The position numbers and the translations under genes are program-made. Positions 42,587 to 53,247 of a stretch of 55,736 nucleotides of DNA are shown piece after piece. Position 1 is the first letter of the stretch, and each line of letters starts with the position of its first letter. Origin of the DNA: Mycolicibacterium hodleri (GTDB taxonomy: Bacteria > Actinomycetota > Actinomycetes > Mycobacteriales > Mycobacteriaceae); NCBI RefSeq assembly GCF_006439015.1, contig NZ_RCZG01000023.1, forward strand, positions 1-55,736, written 5' to 3'. The notes below the pieces were generated by a model. That model was not told where the DNA came from, did no database searches, and saw nothing but the letters and a program-made list of their open reading frames with translations.

Positions 42587-42654
42587 ATGACTTCCAGCGA
42601 GAAGCGGAGCGGGATCGCGCATGATTTCCAGCGAGAAGCGGAGCGGGATCGCGC
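42587..42654. repeat. 34-bp tandem duplication before sua5
   Basis: Two units, each beginning ATGA(C/T)TTCCAGCGAGAAGC and ending GGATCGCGC, lie directly between prmC and sua5. Confidence 0.95.
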
Positions 42655-42658
42655 ATGA
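42587..42658 (+). CDS. Possible 23-residue leader peptide overlapping sua5
   Basis: A frame MTSSEKRSGIAHDFQREAER... starts at ATG 42587 and stops at 42656-42658, overlapping the sua5 ATG by four bases. It consists entirely of a 34-bp tandem duplication (42587-42620 and 42621-42654; one base differs). Each copy carries GGAGCGGGATCGCGC before an ATG, so the sua5 start context has been duplicated. It may be a chance frame created by the duplication or a coupled leader. Confidence 0.35.
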   Translation: MTSSEKRSGIAHDFQREAERDRA

Positions 42659-43320
42659 GTGAAACGTTCGACTGCGCCGACGCGGCCCAGCGGCCGGTCG
42701 GCATCGCATCGGCGATCAGCGCGCTGAAGGGCGGCCGTCTGGTGGTCATGCCGACCGACACGGTCTACGGCGTCGGCGCCGATGCGTTCGACGGGGCAGC
42801 GGTCGCAGCACTGCTGTCCGCCAAGGGGCGCGGGCGCGACATGCCGGTGCCCGTCCTCGTCGGGTCGTGGCACACCATCGACGGCCTGGTGTACTCGGTG
42901 CCCGAATCGGCGAGACAACTCATTCGCGCCTTCTGGCCGGGGGCGCTGAGTCTGGTCGTGCAGCAAGCACCGTCGCTGCAGTGGGACCTCGGCGACGCGC
43001 TGGGCACCGTGATGCTGCGCATGCCGCTGCACCCGGTCGCGATCGAGCTTCTTCGCGAGGTGGGACCCATGGCCGTATCGAGCGCCAACATCTCGGGCAG
43101 GCCCGCCGCCGTGACCGCTGCGGACGCGCGTGACCAGCTCGGTGACCTGGTCGAGGTCTACCTCGAGGCTGGGCCGTCTGCCCAGGGTACGGCGTCGACG
43201 ATCGTCGACCTGACGGGCGCGCAACCCCGCCTGCTGCGCGAGGGACCGGTCACGGCCGCGGCGATCGCCGACGTCCTCGGCATCGAGGCGGAGACGCTCA
43301 CGGGTGTGACGCCCACCTAG
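42655..43320 (+). CDS. Threonylcarbamoyl-AMP synthase (Sua5/YrdC/TsaC)
   Basis: The 221-residue protein has the YrdC fold: LKGGRLVVMPTDTVYGVGAD, SAKGRGRDMPVPVLV, VMLRMPLHP and SSANISGRPA. It makes threonylcarbamoyl-AMP from threonine, bicarbonate and ATP for the t6A base of tRNAs reading ANN codons. It follows prmC as in other mycobacteria. The ATG at 42655 is preceded by the duplicated leader. Confidence 0.95.
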   Translation: MSETFDCADAAQRPVGIASAISALKGGRLVVMPTDTVYGVGADAFDGAAVAALLSAKGRGRDMPVPVLVGSWHTIDGLVYSVPESARQLIRAFWPGALSLVVQQAPSLQWDLGDALGTVMLRMPLHPVAIELLREVGPMAVSSANISGRPAAVTAADARDQLGDLVEVYLEAGPSAQGTASTIVDLTGAQPRLLREGPVTAAAIADVLGIEAETLTGVTPT

Positions 43321-43350
43321 GCCTCAGGTCGGTCCAGTACATTTCACCGC

Positions 43351-44523
43351 GTGGAGGGCCTGCTCGCATTGTCCGATCGCGGTGCCGGTGTCCCGCTGCG
43401 CGAACTCGCGCTCGTCGGGCTCACCGCGGCGACCGTCACGTACTTCGCGACGGGCTGGGTGCGCGCTCTGGCCACTCGCCTGGGAGCCGTCGCCTACCCG
43501 CGCCAACGCGACGTCCACGTGCTGCCTACCCCCCGGATGGGTGGCCTGGCGATGTACGTCGGCGTCGTCGCCGCCGTGCTCCTCGCGTCGCAGTTGCCCG
43601 CGCTTACCCGCGGTTTCGTCTACTCGTCGGGCATGCCTGCGGTCGTCGTGGCCGGGGGCCTCATCATGGTCATCGGGCTCATCGACGACCGGTGGGGTCT
43701 CGATGCCCTGACCAAGTTCGCCGGCCAGATCACGGCCGCGAGCGTCCTGGTCACGATGGGCGTGGCGTGGAGCGTGCTGTACATCCCGATCGGCGGGGTC
43801 GGCACCATCGTGCTCGATCAGGTGACCTCGATACTGCTCACGCTGGCGCTGACGGTCTCGATCGTGAACGCCATGAACTTCGTCGACGGTCTCGACGGGT
43901 TGGCCGCGGGCTTGGGCCTCATCACGGCGGCGGCCATCTGCATCTTCTCGGTCGGGTTGCTTCGGGACCACGGGGGCGACGTGCTCTTCTACCCGCCCGC
44001 GGTGATCTCGGTGGTGCTGGCGGGTGCCTGTCTGGGCTTTCTGCCGCACAACTTCCATCCGGCCAAGATCTTCATGGGTGACTCCGGCTCGATGCTGATC
44101 GGACTGATGCTCGCGGCGGCGTCCACCACCGCCGCCGGGCCGATCTCCCAGAACGCCTACGGCGCGCGCGACGTGTTCGCGCTGCTGTCTCCCTTCCTGT
44201 TGGTCGTCGCGGTGATGTTCGTGCCCGCCCTGGACATGTTGCTAGCCATCGTGCGCCGCACCCGCGCCGGACGCAGCCCGTTCAGTCCGGACAAGATGCA
44301 TCTGCATCACCGGCTGCTCCAGATCGGGCACTCGCACCGACGGGTGGTGCTGTTGATCTACATGTGGGTGGGCATCGTCGCCCTCGGGGCGGCCAGCACG
44401 ATCTTCTTCGACCCCCGCTACACCGGGGCGGTGATGCTGGCGGCGATCGTGGTCGCCATCGTCATCACCCTGATTCCACTGCTTCGGCGGAGTCGAGAAT
44501 CTCCCAGCGAGTTGCCAGACTGA
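43351..44523 (+). CDS. wecA: Decaprenyl-phosphate GlcNAc-1-phosphate transferase (WecA/Rfe)
   Basis: The 390-residue membrane protein has about eleven helices and the polyprenyl-phosphate transferase motifs: DDRWGLD (near 111), NAMNFVDGLDGLAAG (near 173), FMGDSGSMLIG and the HLHHRLLQIGHSHRR loop. It transfers GlcNAc-1-phosphate to decaprenyl phosphate, the first step of the linker joining arabinogalactan to peptidoglycan. The start is GTG 43351. The gene is also called rfe. Confidence 0.95.
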   Translation: MEGLLALSDRGAGVPLRELALVGLTAATVTYFATGWVRALATRLGAVAYPRQRDVHVLPTPRMGGLAMYVGVVAAVLLASQLPALTRGFVYSSGMPAVVVAGGLIMVIGLIDDRWGLDALTKFAGQITAASVLVTMGVAWSVLYIPIGGVGTIVLDQVTSILLTLALTVSIVNAMNFVDGLDGLAAGLGLITAAAICIFSVGLLRDHGGDVLFYPPAVISVVLAGACLGFLPHNFHPAKIFMGDSGSMLIGLMLAAASTTAAGPISQNAYGARDVFALLSPFLLVVAVMFVPALDMLLAIVRRTRAGRSPFSPDKMHLHHRLLQIGHSHRRVVLLIYMWVGIVALGAASTIFFDPRYTGAVMLAAIVVAIVITLIPLLRRSRESPSELPD

Positions 44524-44541
44524 CTAGTACGACGCAAAGTA

Positions 44542-44567
44542 GTAGGACCCCGTTTTGGGGTGCCTAC
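44542..44567 (+). terminator. Strong hairpin between wecA and the atp operon
   Basis: GTAGG-ACCCC pairs with GGGGT-G-CCTAC around the loop GTTTT, giving ten pairs with one bulged G, 18 bases after the wecA stop. No T-run follows. The rest of the region to 44791 must hold an atp promoter; I cannot place its hexamers. Confidence 0.55.
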
Positions 44568-44791
44568 CATGTGGTACGGTGCCTGCAGAACCCGAAAGAC
44601 CTCGCGGGTTGCCGGCCCGGCCCATCGGTGTGAAGAAGCCGATCGGCGCCGATGTACGACCGACAAAAGGGAGCTACCCCTTGGGTGATTCCAGCGCGAC
44701 CGACGCCCTCCGATACGCTCAGCGGGCACGCGCCGGATCATTGTTTGTCAAAGGGGACAGCTTCCGTGAAAGCGTGGATTGAGGTGAGTCA

Positions 44792-45247
44792 GTGACGACG
44801 CCAGCGCAGGACGCGCCGTTGGTGTTCCCATCCGTGGCATTCCGGCCGATGCGCCTGCTGATTGTCTGTGTGGCGCTCACCGGAGTGGCCCTCTTGGCCT
44901 CCGGGTTCATGGGCCACATCTTCTTCGGGGCGTTTTTCGGGGTCGGTTTGGGCTTGGGTTTGCTCAATGCGCTGCTGGTACGCCGTGCCGTCGAGGCGAT
45001 CACGGCTGAGGACCATCCGCTGAAGAAGAAGATGGCGGTCAACTCCGCGATGCGACTGTTGGTCATCACGGCCATCGGTTTGACCATTGCCATCGTGTTC
45101 AAGAAGCATGACGGCCTTGCCGTGCTCTTCGGGCTCGCGATCTTCCAGGCGGTACTGGTGATGAGCACCAGTATCCCGGTGATGAAGAAAATCCGCGCCA
45201 ACGGCTTGGACGTCGAAGAAGTTTCCGCATCGGAATCGAAGGATTGA
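44792..45247 (+). CDS. atpI: AtpI-like ATP synthase subunit I
   Basis: This 151-residue protein with four membrane helices (near 20-40, 45-65, 88-107 and 112-130) precedes atpB, as Rv1303 does in M. tuberculosis. AtpI-type proteins help assemble the c-ring. The sequence is poorly conserved, so the call rests on position and topology. It starts with GTG 44792; atpB follows after 10 bases. Confidence 0.8.
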   Translation: MTTPAQDAPLVFPSVAFRPMRLLIVCVALTGVALLASGFMGHIFFGAFFGVGLGLGLLNALLVRRAVEAITAEDHPLKKKMAVNSAMRLLVITAIGLTIAIVFKKHDGLAVLFGLAIFQAVLVMSTSIPVMKKIRANGLDVEEVSASESKD

Positions 45248-45257
45248 GCAGACGGCA

Positions 45258-46046
45258 ATGAATGAGACCTTCCTCGCCGCCGAGGGTGGAGCACCGATTC
45301 ACGTCGGGACCCACGAGTACGTGTTCGAGTTCCTTGGCATGACCTTCAACGGCGACACCATCATCTCGACGTCGATTGCCGCCGTCATCGTGATTGCGCT
45401 GGCGTTCTTTCTGAAGTCCAAGGTCACGTCGACCGGGGTGCCCGGCGGAGTGCAATTGTTCTTCGAGGCCATCACCATTCAGATGCGCCAGCAGGTCGAG
45501 GCCGCCATCGGCATGAAGATCGCGCCCTTCGTGCTTCCGCTCGCCGTCACCATCTTCGTCTTCATCCTGGTGTCGAACTGGCTCGCGGTGCTGCCGGTCC
45601 AATACGGCGGCTCCGACGGCGCTGCAGGTGAATTGATCAAGGCGCCCGCGTCGGACATCAACTATGTGCTCGCGCTCGCTGCCTTCGTCTTCATCTGCTA
45701 CAACGCCGCAGGCGTCTGGCGTCGCGGCGCGTGGGGCCATGCCAAGAAGCTCGTCAAGGGACACGTCACGCTGATGGCGCCCATCAACATCATCGAGGAG
45801 CTCGCCAAGCCGATCTCGCTGGCACTGCGACTCTTCGGCAACATCTTCGCCGGCGGCATTCTGGTATCGCTCATCGCGATGTTCCCCTGGTACATCCAGT
45901 GGGCACCCAATGCCATCTGGAAGACGTTCGACCTCTTCGTCGGCTTGATTCAGGCCTTCATCTTCGCGCTGCTGACAATCCTGTACTTCAGCCAATCGAT
46001 GGAACTCGATCACGACGAACACGACGCCAAAGAGGAAGCGCACTGA
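45258..46046 (+). CDS. atpB: ATP synthase Fo subunit a
   Basis: The 262-residue membrane subunit forms the two proton half-channels facing the c-ring. The essential arginine is in KPISLALRLFGNIFAGGIL, followed by the last helices (LFVGLIQAFIFALLTILYFS). It belongs to the complete atp operon. Confidence 0.97.
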   Translation: MNETFLAAEGGAPIHVGTHEYVFEFLGMTFNGDTIISTSIAAVIVIALAFFLKSKVTSTGVPGGVQLFFEAITIQMRQQVEAAIGMKIAPFVLPLAVTIFVFILVSNWLAVLPVQYGGSDGAAGELIKAPASDINYVLALAAFVFICYNAAGVWRRGAWGHAKKLVKGHVTLMAPINIIEELAKPISLALRLFGNIFAGGILVSLIAMFPWYIQWAPNAIWKTFDLFVGLIQAFIFALLTILYFSQSMELDHDEHDAKEEAH

Positions 46047-46132
46047 CCTGTTTCGCGTAGAAAGCCTGCTCTGACCCCGTACGACAAGCAGTCCTGGTGG
46101 CACAGTCACCAGCTCACAAGGAGGAAAAAGGA

Positions 46133-46387
46133 ATGGATCCAAACGCCCTCATCACGGCCGGTGCTCTCATCGGCGGTGGACTGATCATGGGTGGCGGCGC
46201 CATCGGCGCGGGTATCGGCGACGGCATCGCCGGTAACGCACTGATCTCCGGCATCGCCCGGCAGCCCGAGGCGCAGGGCCGCCTGTTCACCCCGTTCTTC
46301 ATCACCGTCGGTCTGGTCGAGGCCGCGTACTTCATCAACCTGGCGTTCATGGCGCTGTTCGTCTTCGCCACGCCGGGCCTGAAGTAG
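46133..46387 (+). CDS. atpE: ATP synthase Fo subunit c
   Basis: The 84-residue hairpin protein of the c-ring starts at ATG 46133 behind AAGGAGGAAAAAGG. The ion-carrying Glu63 (Glu61 in M. tuberculosis numbering) is in VGLVEAAYFIN. Residues whose change gives bedaquiline resistance are the sensitive ones: Asp30 (D28), Ala65 (A63), Ile68 (I66). A longer in-frame start at 46097 is rejected because the ribosome site and homologs fix 46133. Confidence 0.98.
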   Translation: MDPNALITAGALIGGGLIMGGGAIGAGIGDGIAGNALISGIARQPEAQGRLFTPFFITVGLVEAAYFINLAFMALFVFATPGLK

Positions 46388-46399
46388 TAGCCAGTCAGC

Positions 46400-46924
46400 A
46401 TGCAAGAACTCGGCTCAACTGTCCTACCGGACGGCGTCAACTTACTGGCGGCGGCAGAAGGTGGCGGCGGGGGCAATAACTTCCTGATCCCCAACGGCAC
46501 CTTCTTCGCCATCCTGATCATTTTCTTGATCGTGCTCGGCGTGATCACGAAATGGGTTGTGCCACCGATCAGCAAGGTGCTCGCCGAGCGGGAGGCCATG
46601 CTCGCCAAGACCACAGCGGACGCACGCAAGTCCGCTGAACAGGTGACGGCTGCACAAGCCGACTACGACGAGGCGATGGCCGGTGCGCGCACCGAGGCGT
46701 CGTCCATTCGCGACGAGGCTCGTGCAGCCGGTCGGCAGGTCATCGACGACAAGCGAGCCGAGGCCAGCGGCGAGGTGGCAGAAACCGTACGCGAAGCGGA
46801 TGCACAACTGTCCGAACAGCGGTCATCGACGCAGTCCGAACTCGAATCGTCGGTGGACGGCCTGTCTGCCACGTTGGCGAGCCGCATCCTCGGCGTTGAC
46901 GTGAATTCAGGTGGGAGCCGCTAA
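46400..46924 (+). CDS. atpF: ATP synthase Fo subunit b
   Basis: The 174-residue stator subunit has a short N-terminal tail, one membrane helix (near 33-53) and a long alanine-rich coiled coil. It pairs with the b' part of the following b-delta fusion protein. The stop (TAA) directly abuts the atpH start. Confidence 0.96.
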   Translation: MQELGSTVLPDGVNLLAAAEGGGGGNNFLIPNGTFFAILIIFLIVLGVITKWVVPPISKVLAEREAMLAKTTADARKSAEQVTAAQADYDEAMAGARTEASSIRDEARAAGRQVIDDKRAEASGEVAETVREADAQLSEQRSSTQSELESSVDGLSATLASRILGVDVNSGGSR

Positions 46925-48259
46925 ATGTCGACATTCATCGGTCAGCTGATCGGTTTCGCTGTCATCGTCTACATCCTGTGGCGCTACGTGGCCCCCCCGG
47001 TGAGGACGTTGATGCAGAAGCAGCAGGACGCCGTCCGTACCGCGCTTGCCGAGAGTGCCGAGGCGGCGAAGAAACTCGCCGACGCCGACGCAATGCATGC
47101 CAAGGCGCTCAAGGACGCCGAGGCTGAGGCGTCCAAGGTGACCGACGAGGCTCGGCATGACTCGGAGCGCATTGCGAGCCAGCTGGAGGAGCAGGCCGGT
47201 GTCGAGGCCGAACGGCTGAGGGGTCAAGGCGCGCAACAGGTTCAGCTCATGCGACAACAGCTCATTCGACAGCTGCGGCAGGGTCTCGGCCAAGAGTCGG
47301 TCGAGAAGGCCGACGAAATGGTGCGCGCACACATTGCCGACCCAGCTGCGCAAGCGGCGACGGTCGACCGCTTCCTCGACGAGCTCGATCAGATGGCACC
47401 GTCGAGCGCGACGATCGAAACGAGCTCGGCGGCCCGGCTCCGCGCCGCCAGCCGCCAGGCTCTCGCCTCGCTCACCAGCGAATTCGACGATGTCGCAGGC
47501 AAACTCCGGTCGCCTGGTCTGACGACTCTGGCCGAGGAACTCGGCTCGGTCGTCGCGGTCCTCATCGCCGAGCCCAGCCTCACCAAGCATCTGGCGGAGC
47601 CCACCGACAACCCGGACGCGAAGATACGTCTGGTAGACCGGCTGTTCTCGGGCAAGGTGGACGAGCACACGGCGCAACTGCTGCGAACGGCCGCGTCGCA
47701 GCGGTGGTCCGCGGAGGCCGACCTGGTCGACGGGGTGGAGCACACGGCGCGTCTGGCCCTGCTCAAGCGCGCCGAGGTTGACGACGAGGTCGACGAGGTC
47801 GAGGACCAGCTCTTCCGCTTCGGTCGCGTCCTCGACTCCGAGCCACGCCTCTCCTCTGCGCTTAGCGACTACACCGCGCCGGCAGCCGGCCGTGTCGAAC
47901 TGCTGAACAAGGTGATCGACGGCTCCGGCCTTACCGGGACGGCAGCAGCACTGCTGGCACAGACGATCGGCCACCTCCGTGGTGAGCGAGCCGACGAGGC
48001 TGTGGTCGACCTGGCCGAGCTGGCAGTGGCTCGACGCGGTGAGGTCGTCGCACACGTCGATGCCGCCGCAGAGCTCTCGAATGCCCAGCGCACCCGACTG
48101 GTCGAGTTGTTGACCCGGATCTACGGACACCCGGTGGCCGTTCAACTACACGTCGATCCCGACCTCCTCGGCGGACTTTCGATCACCGTCGGTGACGAGG
48201 TGATCGACGGCTCCATCGCATCGCGCCTGGCCGCGGCACAGACCCAGCTACCGGACTGA
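46925..48259 (+). CDS. atpH: ATP synthase fused b-delta subunit
   Basis: The 444-residue protein joins a b'-type membrane helix and coiled coil (1-165) to a linker and a full delta subunit (about 265-444), the arrangement specific to mycobacteria and close relatives. The first helix is TFIGQLIGFAVIVYILW; the delta part ends VGDEVIDGSIASRLAAAQ. It forms the peripheral stalk holding F1. Confidence 0.96.
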   Translation: MSTFIGQLIGFAVIVYILWRYVAPPVRTLMQKQQDAVRTALAESAEAAKKLADADAMHAKALKDAEAEASKVTDEARHDSERIASQLEEQAGVEAERLRGQGAQQVQLMRQQLIRQLRQGLGQESVEKADEMVRAHIADPAAQAATVDRFLDELDQMAPSSATIETSSAARLRAASRQALASLTSEFDDVAGKLRSPGLTTLAEELGSVVAVLIAEPSLTKHLAEPTDNPDAKIRLVDRLFSGKVDEHTAQLLRTAASQRWSAEADLVDGVEHTARLALLKRAEVDDEVDEVEDQLFRFGRVLDSEPRLSSALSDYTAPAAGRVELLNKVIDGSGLTGTAAALLAQTIGHLRGERADEAVVDLAELAVARRGEVVAHVDAAAELSNAQRTRLVELLTRIYGHPVAVQLHVDPDLLGGLSITVGDEVIDGSIASRLAAAQTQLPD

Positions 48260-48336
48260 CGAGCGCTTGCGCGAGGAAACGACAATCCCGGCCCCGACCA
48301 CCACAATTCACATCAAAAGGTAGGAAGACCAAGAAC

Positions 48337-49986
48337 ATGGCAGAGTTGACAATCTCCGCTGCTGACATCGAAGGTGCCGTCGAGGAGTACGTGACCTCGT
48401 TCTCCGCCGATACCGAGCGCGAAGAAATTGGCACGGTCATCGACGCCGGTGACGGCATCGCTCACGTCGAGGGCTTGCCCTCGGTCATGACGCAGGAACT
48501 CCTCGAGTTCCCCGGCGGCGTGCTCGGTGTCGCACTGAACCTGGACGAGCACTCCATCGGCGCGGTCATCCTCGGCGATTTCGAGAAGATCGAGCAGGGC
48601 CAACAGGTCAAGCGCACCGGGGAGGTGCTCTCGGTACCCGTGGGCGACGCGTTCCTCGGACGCGTGGTGAACCCGCTTGGGCAGCCCATCGACGGCCAGG
48701 GCGACGTCGCCACTGACACCCGGCGCGCGCTTGAGTTGCAGGCACCGTCGGTGGTTCAGCGCCAGGGCGTCGAAGAGCCATTGCAGACCGGCATCAAGGC
48801 CATCGATGCGATGACCCCGATTGGTCGTGGCCAGCGTCAGCTGATCATCGGCGACCGCAAGACCGGCAAGACCGCGGTCTGCGTCGACACCATCCTCAAC
48901 CAGCGTGAGGCGTGGGCGACCGGTGATCCCAAGCAGCAGGTGCGCTGTGTGTACGTGGCAATCGGCCAGAAGGGCACCACGATTGCCAGCGTCAAGCGCG
49001 CCCTCGAAGAGGGCGGAGCGATGGAGTACACCACCATCGTCGCTTCCCCGGCCTCCGACCCGGCCGGCTTCAAGTGGCTTGCGCCCTATACGGGTTCGGC
49101 CATTGGTCAGCACTGGATGTACGACGGCAAGCACGTTCTGATCGTCTTCGACGACCTCTCCAAGCAGGCCGACGCCTATCGCGCGATCTCGCTGCTGCTG
49201 CGTCGTCCGCCGGGTCGCGAGGCTTTCCCCGGCGACGTCTTCTACCTGCACTCCCGTCTGCTGGAGCGGTGCGCCAAGCTGTCCGACGAACTGGGCGGCG
49301 GTTCCATGACCGGCCTACCGATCATCGAGACCAAGGCCAACGACATCTCGGCGTTCATCCCCACCAACGTCATCTCGATCACCGACGGTCAGTGCTTCCT
49401 GGAGTCCGACCTGTTCAACCAGGGCGTGCGACCGGCCATCAACGTGGGTGTGTCGGTGTCCCGCGTCGGTGGTGCCGCTCAGATCAAGGCGATGAAGGAA
49501 GTGGCAGGAAGTCTCCGTTTGGACCTGTCGCAGTACCGCGAACTGGAGTCGTTTGCAGCGTTCGCGTCGGACCTGGATCCGACGTCGAAGGCGCAACTCG
49601 AGCGGGGCAGTCGGCTGGTGGAGCTCCTCAAGCAGCCCCAATACAGCCCGCTGTCGGTCGAGCAGCAGGTCATCGCGATCTTCCTCGGCACCAAGGGGCA
49701 CCTGGATTCGGTGCCCGTCGAAGACGTTCAGCGTTTCGAGTCCGAACTGCTCGAGCACGTCGAGGCCAGCCACGACGGAATCCTCAACGACATCCGGGAG
49801 ACCAAGAAGTTCCCGGAAGAGGCCCAGGACAAGCTGACCGAGATCGTCAACGACTTCAAGAAGGGCTTCGCTGCCACCGACGGTAGCTCCGTTGCCGTCA
49901 ACGAGGCCGAGACCGAGGCGATGGACGAAGAGGACGTCGAAAAGGAATCGGTAAAGGTCCGCAAGCCGGCGCCGAAGAAGAAGTAG
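48337..49986 (+). CDS. atpA: ATP synthase F1 subunit alpha
   Basis: The 549-residue regulatory nucleotide-binding subunit has Walker A GDRKTGKTAV (near 171). The tail beyond residue 510 ends in acidic then basic residues (KVRKPAPKKK), the mycobacterial extension known to suppress ATP hydrolysis. ATG 48337 follows AAAGGTAGGA. Confidence 0.98.
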   Translation: MAELTISAADIEGAVEEYVTSFSADTEREEIGTVIDAGDGIAHVEGLPSVMTQELLEFPGGVLGVALNLDEHSIGAVILGDFEKIEQGQQVKRTGEVLSVPVGDAFLGRVVNPLGQPIDGQGDVATDTRRALELQAPSVVQRQGVEEPLQTGIKAIDAMTPIGRGQRQLIIGDRKTGKTAVCVDTILNQREAWATGDPKQQVRCVYVAIGQKGTTIASVKRALEEGGAMEYTTIVASPASDPAGFKWLAPYTGSAIGQHWMYDGKHVLIVFDDLSKQADAYRAISLLLRRPPGREAFPGDVFYLHSRLLERCAKLSDELGGGSMTGLPIIETKANDISAFIPTNVISITDGQCFLESDLFNQGVRPAINVGVSVSRVGGAAQIKAMKEVAGSLRLDLSQYRELESFAAFASDLDPTSKAQLERGSRLVELLKQPQYSPLSVEQQVIAIFLGTKGHLDSVPVEDVQRFESELLEHVEASHDGILNDIRETKKFPEEAQDKLTEIVNDFKKGFAATDGSSVAVNEAETEAMDEEDVEKESVKVRKPAPKKK

Positions 49987-49995
49987 GTAGGAGAG

Positions 49996-50919
49996 ATGGC
50001 AGCCACACTGCGCGAGCTACGCGGACGCATCCGCTCCGCTGGGTCGATCAAGAAGATCACCAAGGCCCAGGAGCTCATTGCGACGTCGCGGATCTCCAAG
50101 GCCCAAGCGCGCGTTCAGGCAGCTCGGCCGTATTCCAACGAGATCACCAACATGCTGACCGAGCTTGCGGGCGCCAGTGCGCTGGACCACCCGCTGCTCG
50201 TCCAGCGGGAGTCGCCCAAGCGCGCCGGTGTGCTCGTCGTGTCCTCCGACCGGGGGCTCTGCGGGGCTTACAACGCCAACGTGCTGCGGCAGTCCGAAGA
50301 GCTCTTCTCGCTGCTCCGCGACGAGGGCAAGACTCCCGTAATCTATGCGGTGGGTCGAAAAGCTTTGGGCTACTACAGCTTTCGGCAGCGTGAGGTGAAG
50401 GATTCCTGGACCGGGTTCTCCGAGCGGCCGACGTACGAACAGGCCCGCGAGATCGCGGACGTGCTCGTCACGTCATTCATGGCTGGCGTCGACGACGAGG
50501 GTGACGACGCGGGCGACGACGGCATCCTGGGTGTCGACGAACTGCACATCGTCTTCACGCAGTTCAAATCGATGCTCTCGCAATCGGCAATCGCCCTGCG
50601 GATCGCTCCGATGGTGATCGAGTACGTCGGCGAGCCTGAGACCGGCCCGCAGACGCTGTTCTCCTTCGAGCCGAATGCCGAGGAGCTCTTCGACGCGCTA
50701 TTGCCGCGCTACATCGCCACTCGCGTCTACTCGGCGCTGCTTGAAGCCGCGGCATCGGAATCCGCGTCGCGTCGTCGGGCGATGAAGTCGGCCACCGACA
50801 ATGCCGACGATCTGATCAAGGCGTTGACGCTGGAGGCGAACCGCGAGCGTCAGGCCCAGATCACCCAGGAAATCAGTGAGATCGTCGGTGGCGCCAACGC
50901 GCTCGCCGACGCCAAGTAG
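49996..50919 (+). CDS. atpG: ATP synthase F1 subunit gamma
   Basis: This 307-residue rotor subunit has N- and C-terminal coiled-coil helices (RIRSAGSIKKITKAQ, EISEIVGGANALAD). An acidic extra loop near residue 165 (VDDEGDDAGDDGILG) is the mycobacterium-specific insertion that limits reverse rotation. Confidence 0.97.
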   Translation: MAATLRELRGRIRSAGSIKKITKAQELIATSRISKAQARVQAARPYSNEITNMLTELAGASALDHPLLVQRESPKRAGVLVVSSDRGLCGAYNANVLRQSEELFSLLRDEGKTPVIYAVGRKALGYYSFRQREVKDSWTGFSERPTYEQAREIADVLVTSFMAGVDDEGDDAGDDGILGVDELHIVFTQFKSMLSQSAIALRIAPMVIEYVGEPETGPQTLFSFEPNAEELFDALLPRYIATRVYSALLEAAASESASRRRAMKSATDNADDLIKALTLEANRERQAQITQEISEIVGGANALADAK

Positions 50920-50964
50920 ACCTCGATATACACATCCCCGGAAGCGAAGAGAAGCGAAGAGACA

Positions 50965-52398
<1,434 letters not shown>

Positions 52399-52427
52399 CC
52401 CTCCTGCAAGCCGAAAGGTGGTGACCG

Positions 52428-52793
52428 ATGGCTGAAATCCACGTCGAGATCGTGGCCGTCGAGCGCGAATTGTGGTCGGGCGACGCGACATTCGTGTTCA
52501 CCCGCACCACGTCAGGCGAGATTGGCATCCTGCCACGGCACATTCCGCTGGTGGCCCAATTGGTCGACGACGCCATGGTGCGCGTCGAGCGGGAGGGTGA
52601 GGACGACCTTCGCATCGCCGTCGACGGAGGCTTTCTGTCCGTGACCGAGGAAGCCATCCGGATCCTGGTCGAGAACGCCGAGTTGGAGTCGGAGATCAAC
52701 GCCGACGAGGCCAGGCAGGATTCCGAATCGGACGACGAACGCACCGCAGCGTGGGGAAGGGCGCGGCTGCGCGCCCTTGGCGAACTCGACTGA
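52428..52793 (+). CDS. atpC: ATP synthase F1 subunit epsilon
   Basis: The 121-residue subunit has an N-terminal beta sandwich (VEIVAVERELWSGDATFVFT, GEIGILPRHIPLVAQLVDD) and a short C-terminal helix pair, as usual for mycobacteria. It is the last gene of the synthase operon; ATG 52428. Confidence 0.97.
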   Translation: MAEIHVEIVAVERELWSGDATFVFTRTTSGEIGILPRHIPLVAQLVDDAMVRVEREGEDDLRIAVDGGFLSVTEEAIRILVENAELESEINADEARQDSESDDERTAAWGRARLRALGELD

Positions 52794-52800
52794 GCTGGCG

Positions 52801-53247
52801 ATGAGCGCGTCCATGGTGGTCATGGTCGCGCTGATCGGCGTGCTGTTGCTGGTCGTCGTCGCGCTTGGGTACCGGCTGTGGAAATTGCGTCAGGTCGGCG
52901 GCTCGGCGGCGATCCTGCGTGATGTGCCAGCGGTGGGTGGACACGGTTGGCGCCATGGCGTAGTGCGCTATCGCGGTGGTGAGGCTGGCTTCTATCGATT
53001 ATCGAGCTTGCGGTGGTGGCCGGATCGTCGGCTCTCCCGACGCGGCATCGAAGTGGTGTCGCGACGTGCGCCGCGCGGCGACGAGTTCGACATCATGACT
53101 GGCGAGATCGTCGTCCTCGAATTGCGAGACACCGACCCCGAAAGCCGCAGGGGTTACGAGATAGCGCTCGACAGGGGAGCCTTGACCGCATTCACGTCGT
53201 GGCTCGAGTCACGGCCATCGCCGCGTGCGCGTCGCCGCTCGAATTAG
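52801..53247 (+). CDS. DUF2550 membrane-anchored protein
   Basis: The 148-residue protein has one N-terminal membrane helix (MVVMVALIGVLLLVVVALGY) and a cytoplasmic domain rich in Trp and Arg (GWRHGVVRYRGGEAGFYRLS). It matches the conserved gene after atpC in mycobacteria (Rv1312, 147 residues). Its function is unknown; position suggests a link to the ATP synthase, without proof. ATG 52801 lies 7 bases after atpC. It converges with the next gene, overlapping it by four bases. Confidence 0.9.
   Translation: MSASMVVMVALIGVLLLVVVALGYRLWKLRQVGGSAAILRDVPAVGGHGWRHGVVRYRGGEAGFYRLSSLRWWPDRRLSRRGIEVVSRRAPRGDEFDIMTGEIVVLELRDTDPESRRGYEIALDRGALTAFTSWLESRPSPRARRRSN

Noticed and set aside
44555..44782. 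75-codon plus-strand ORF between wecA and atpI
   Set aside because: It spans the strong hairpin region and the atp promoter region, and has no conserved features.
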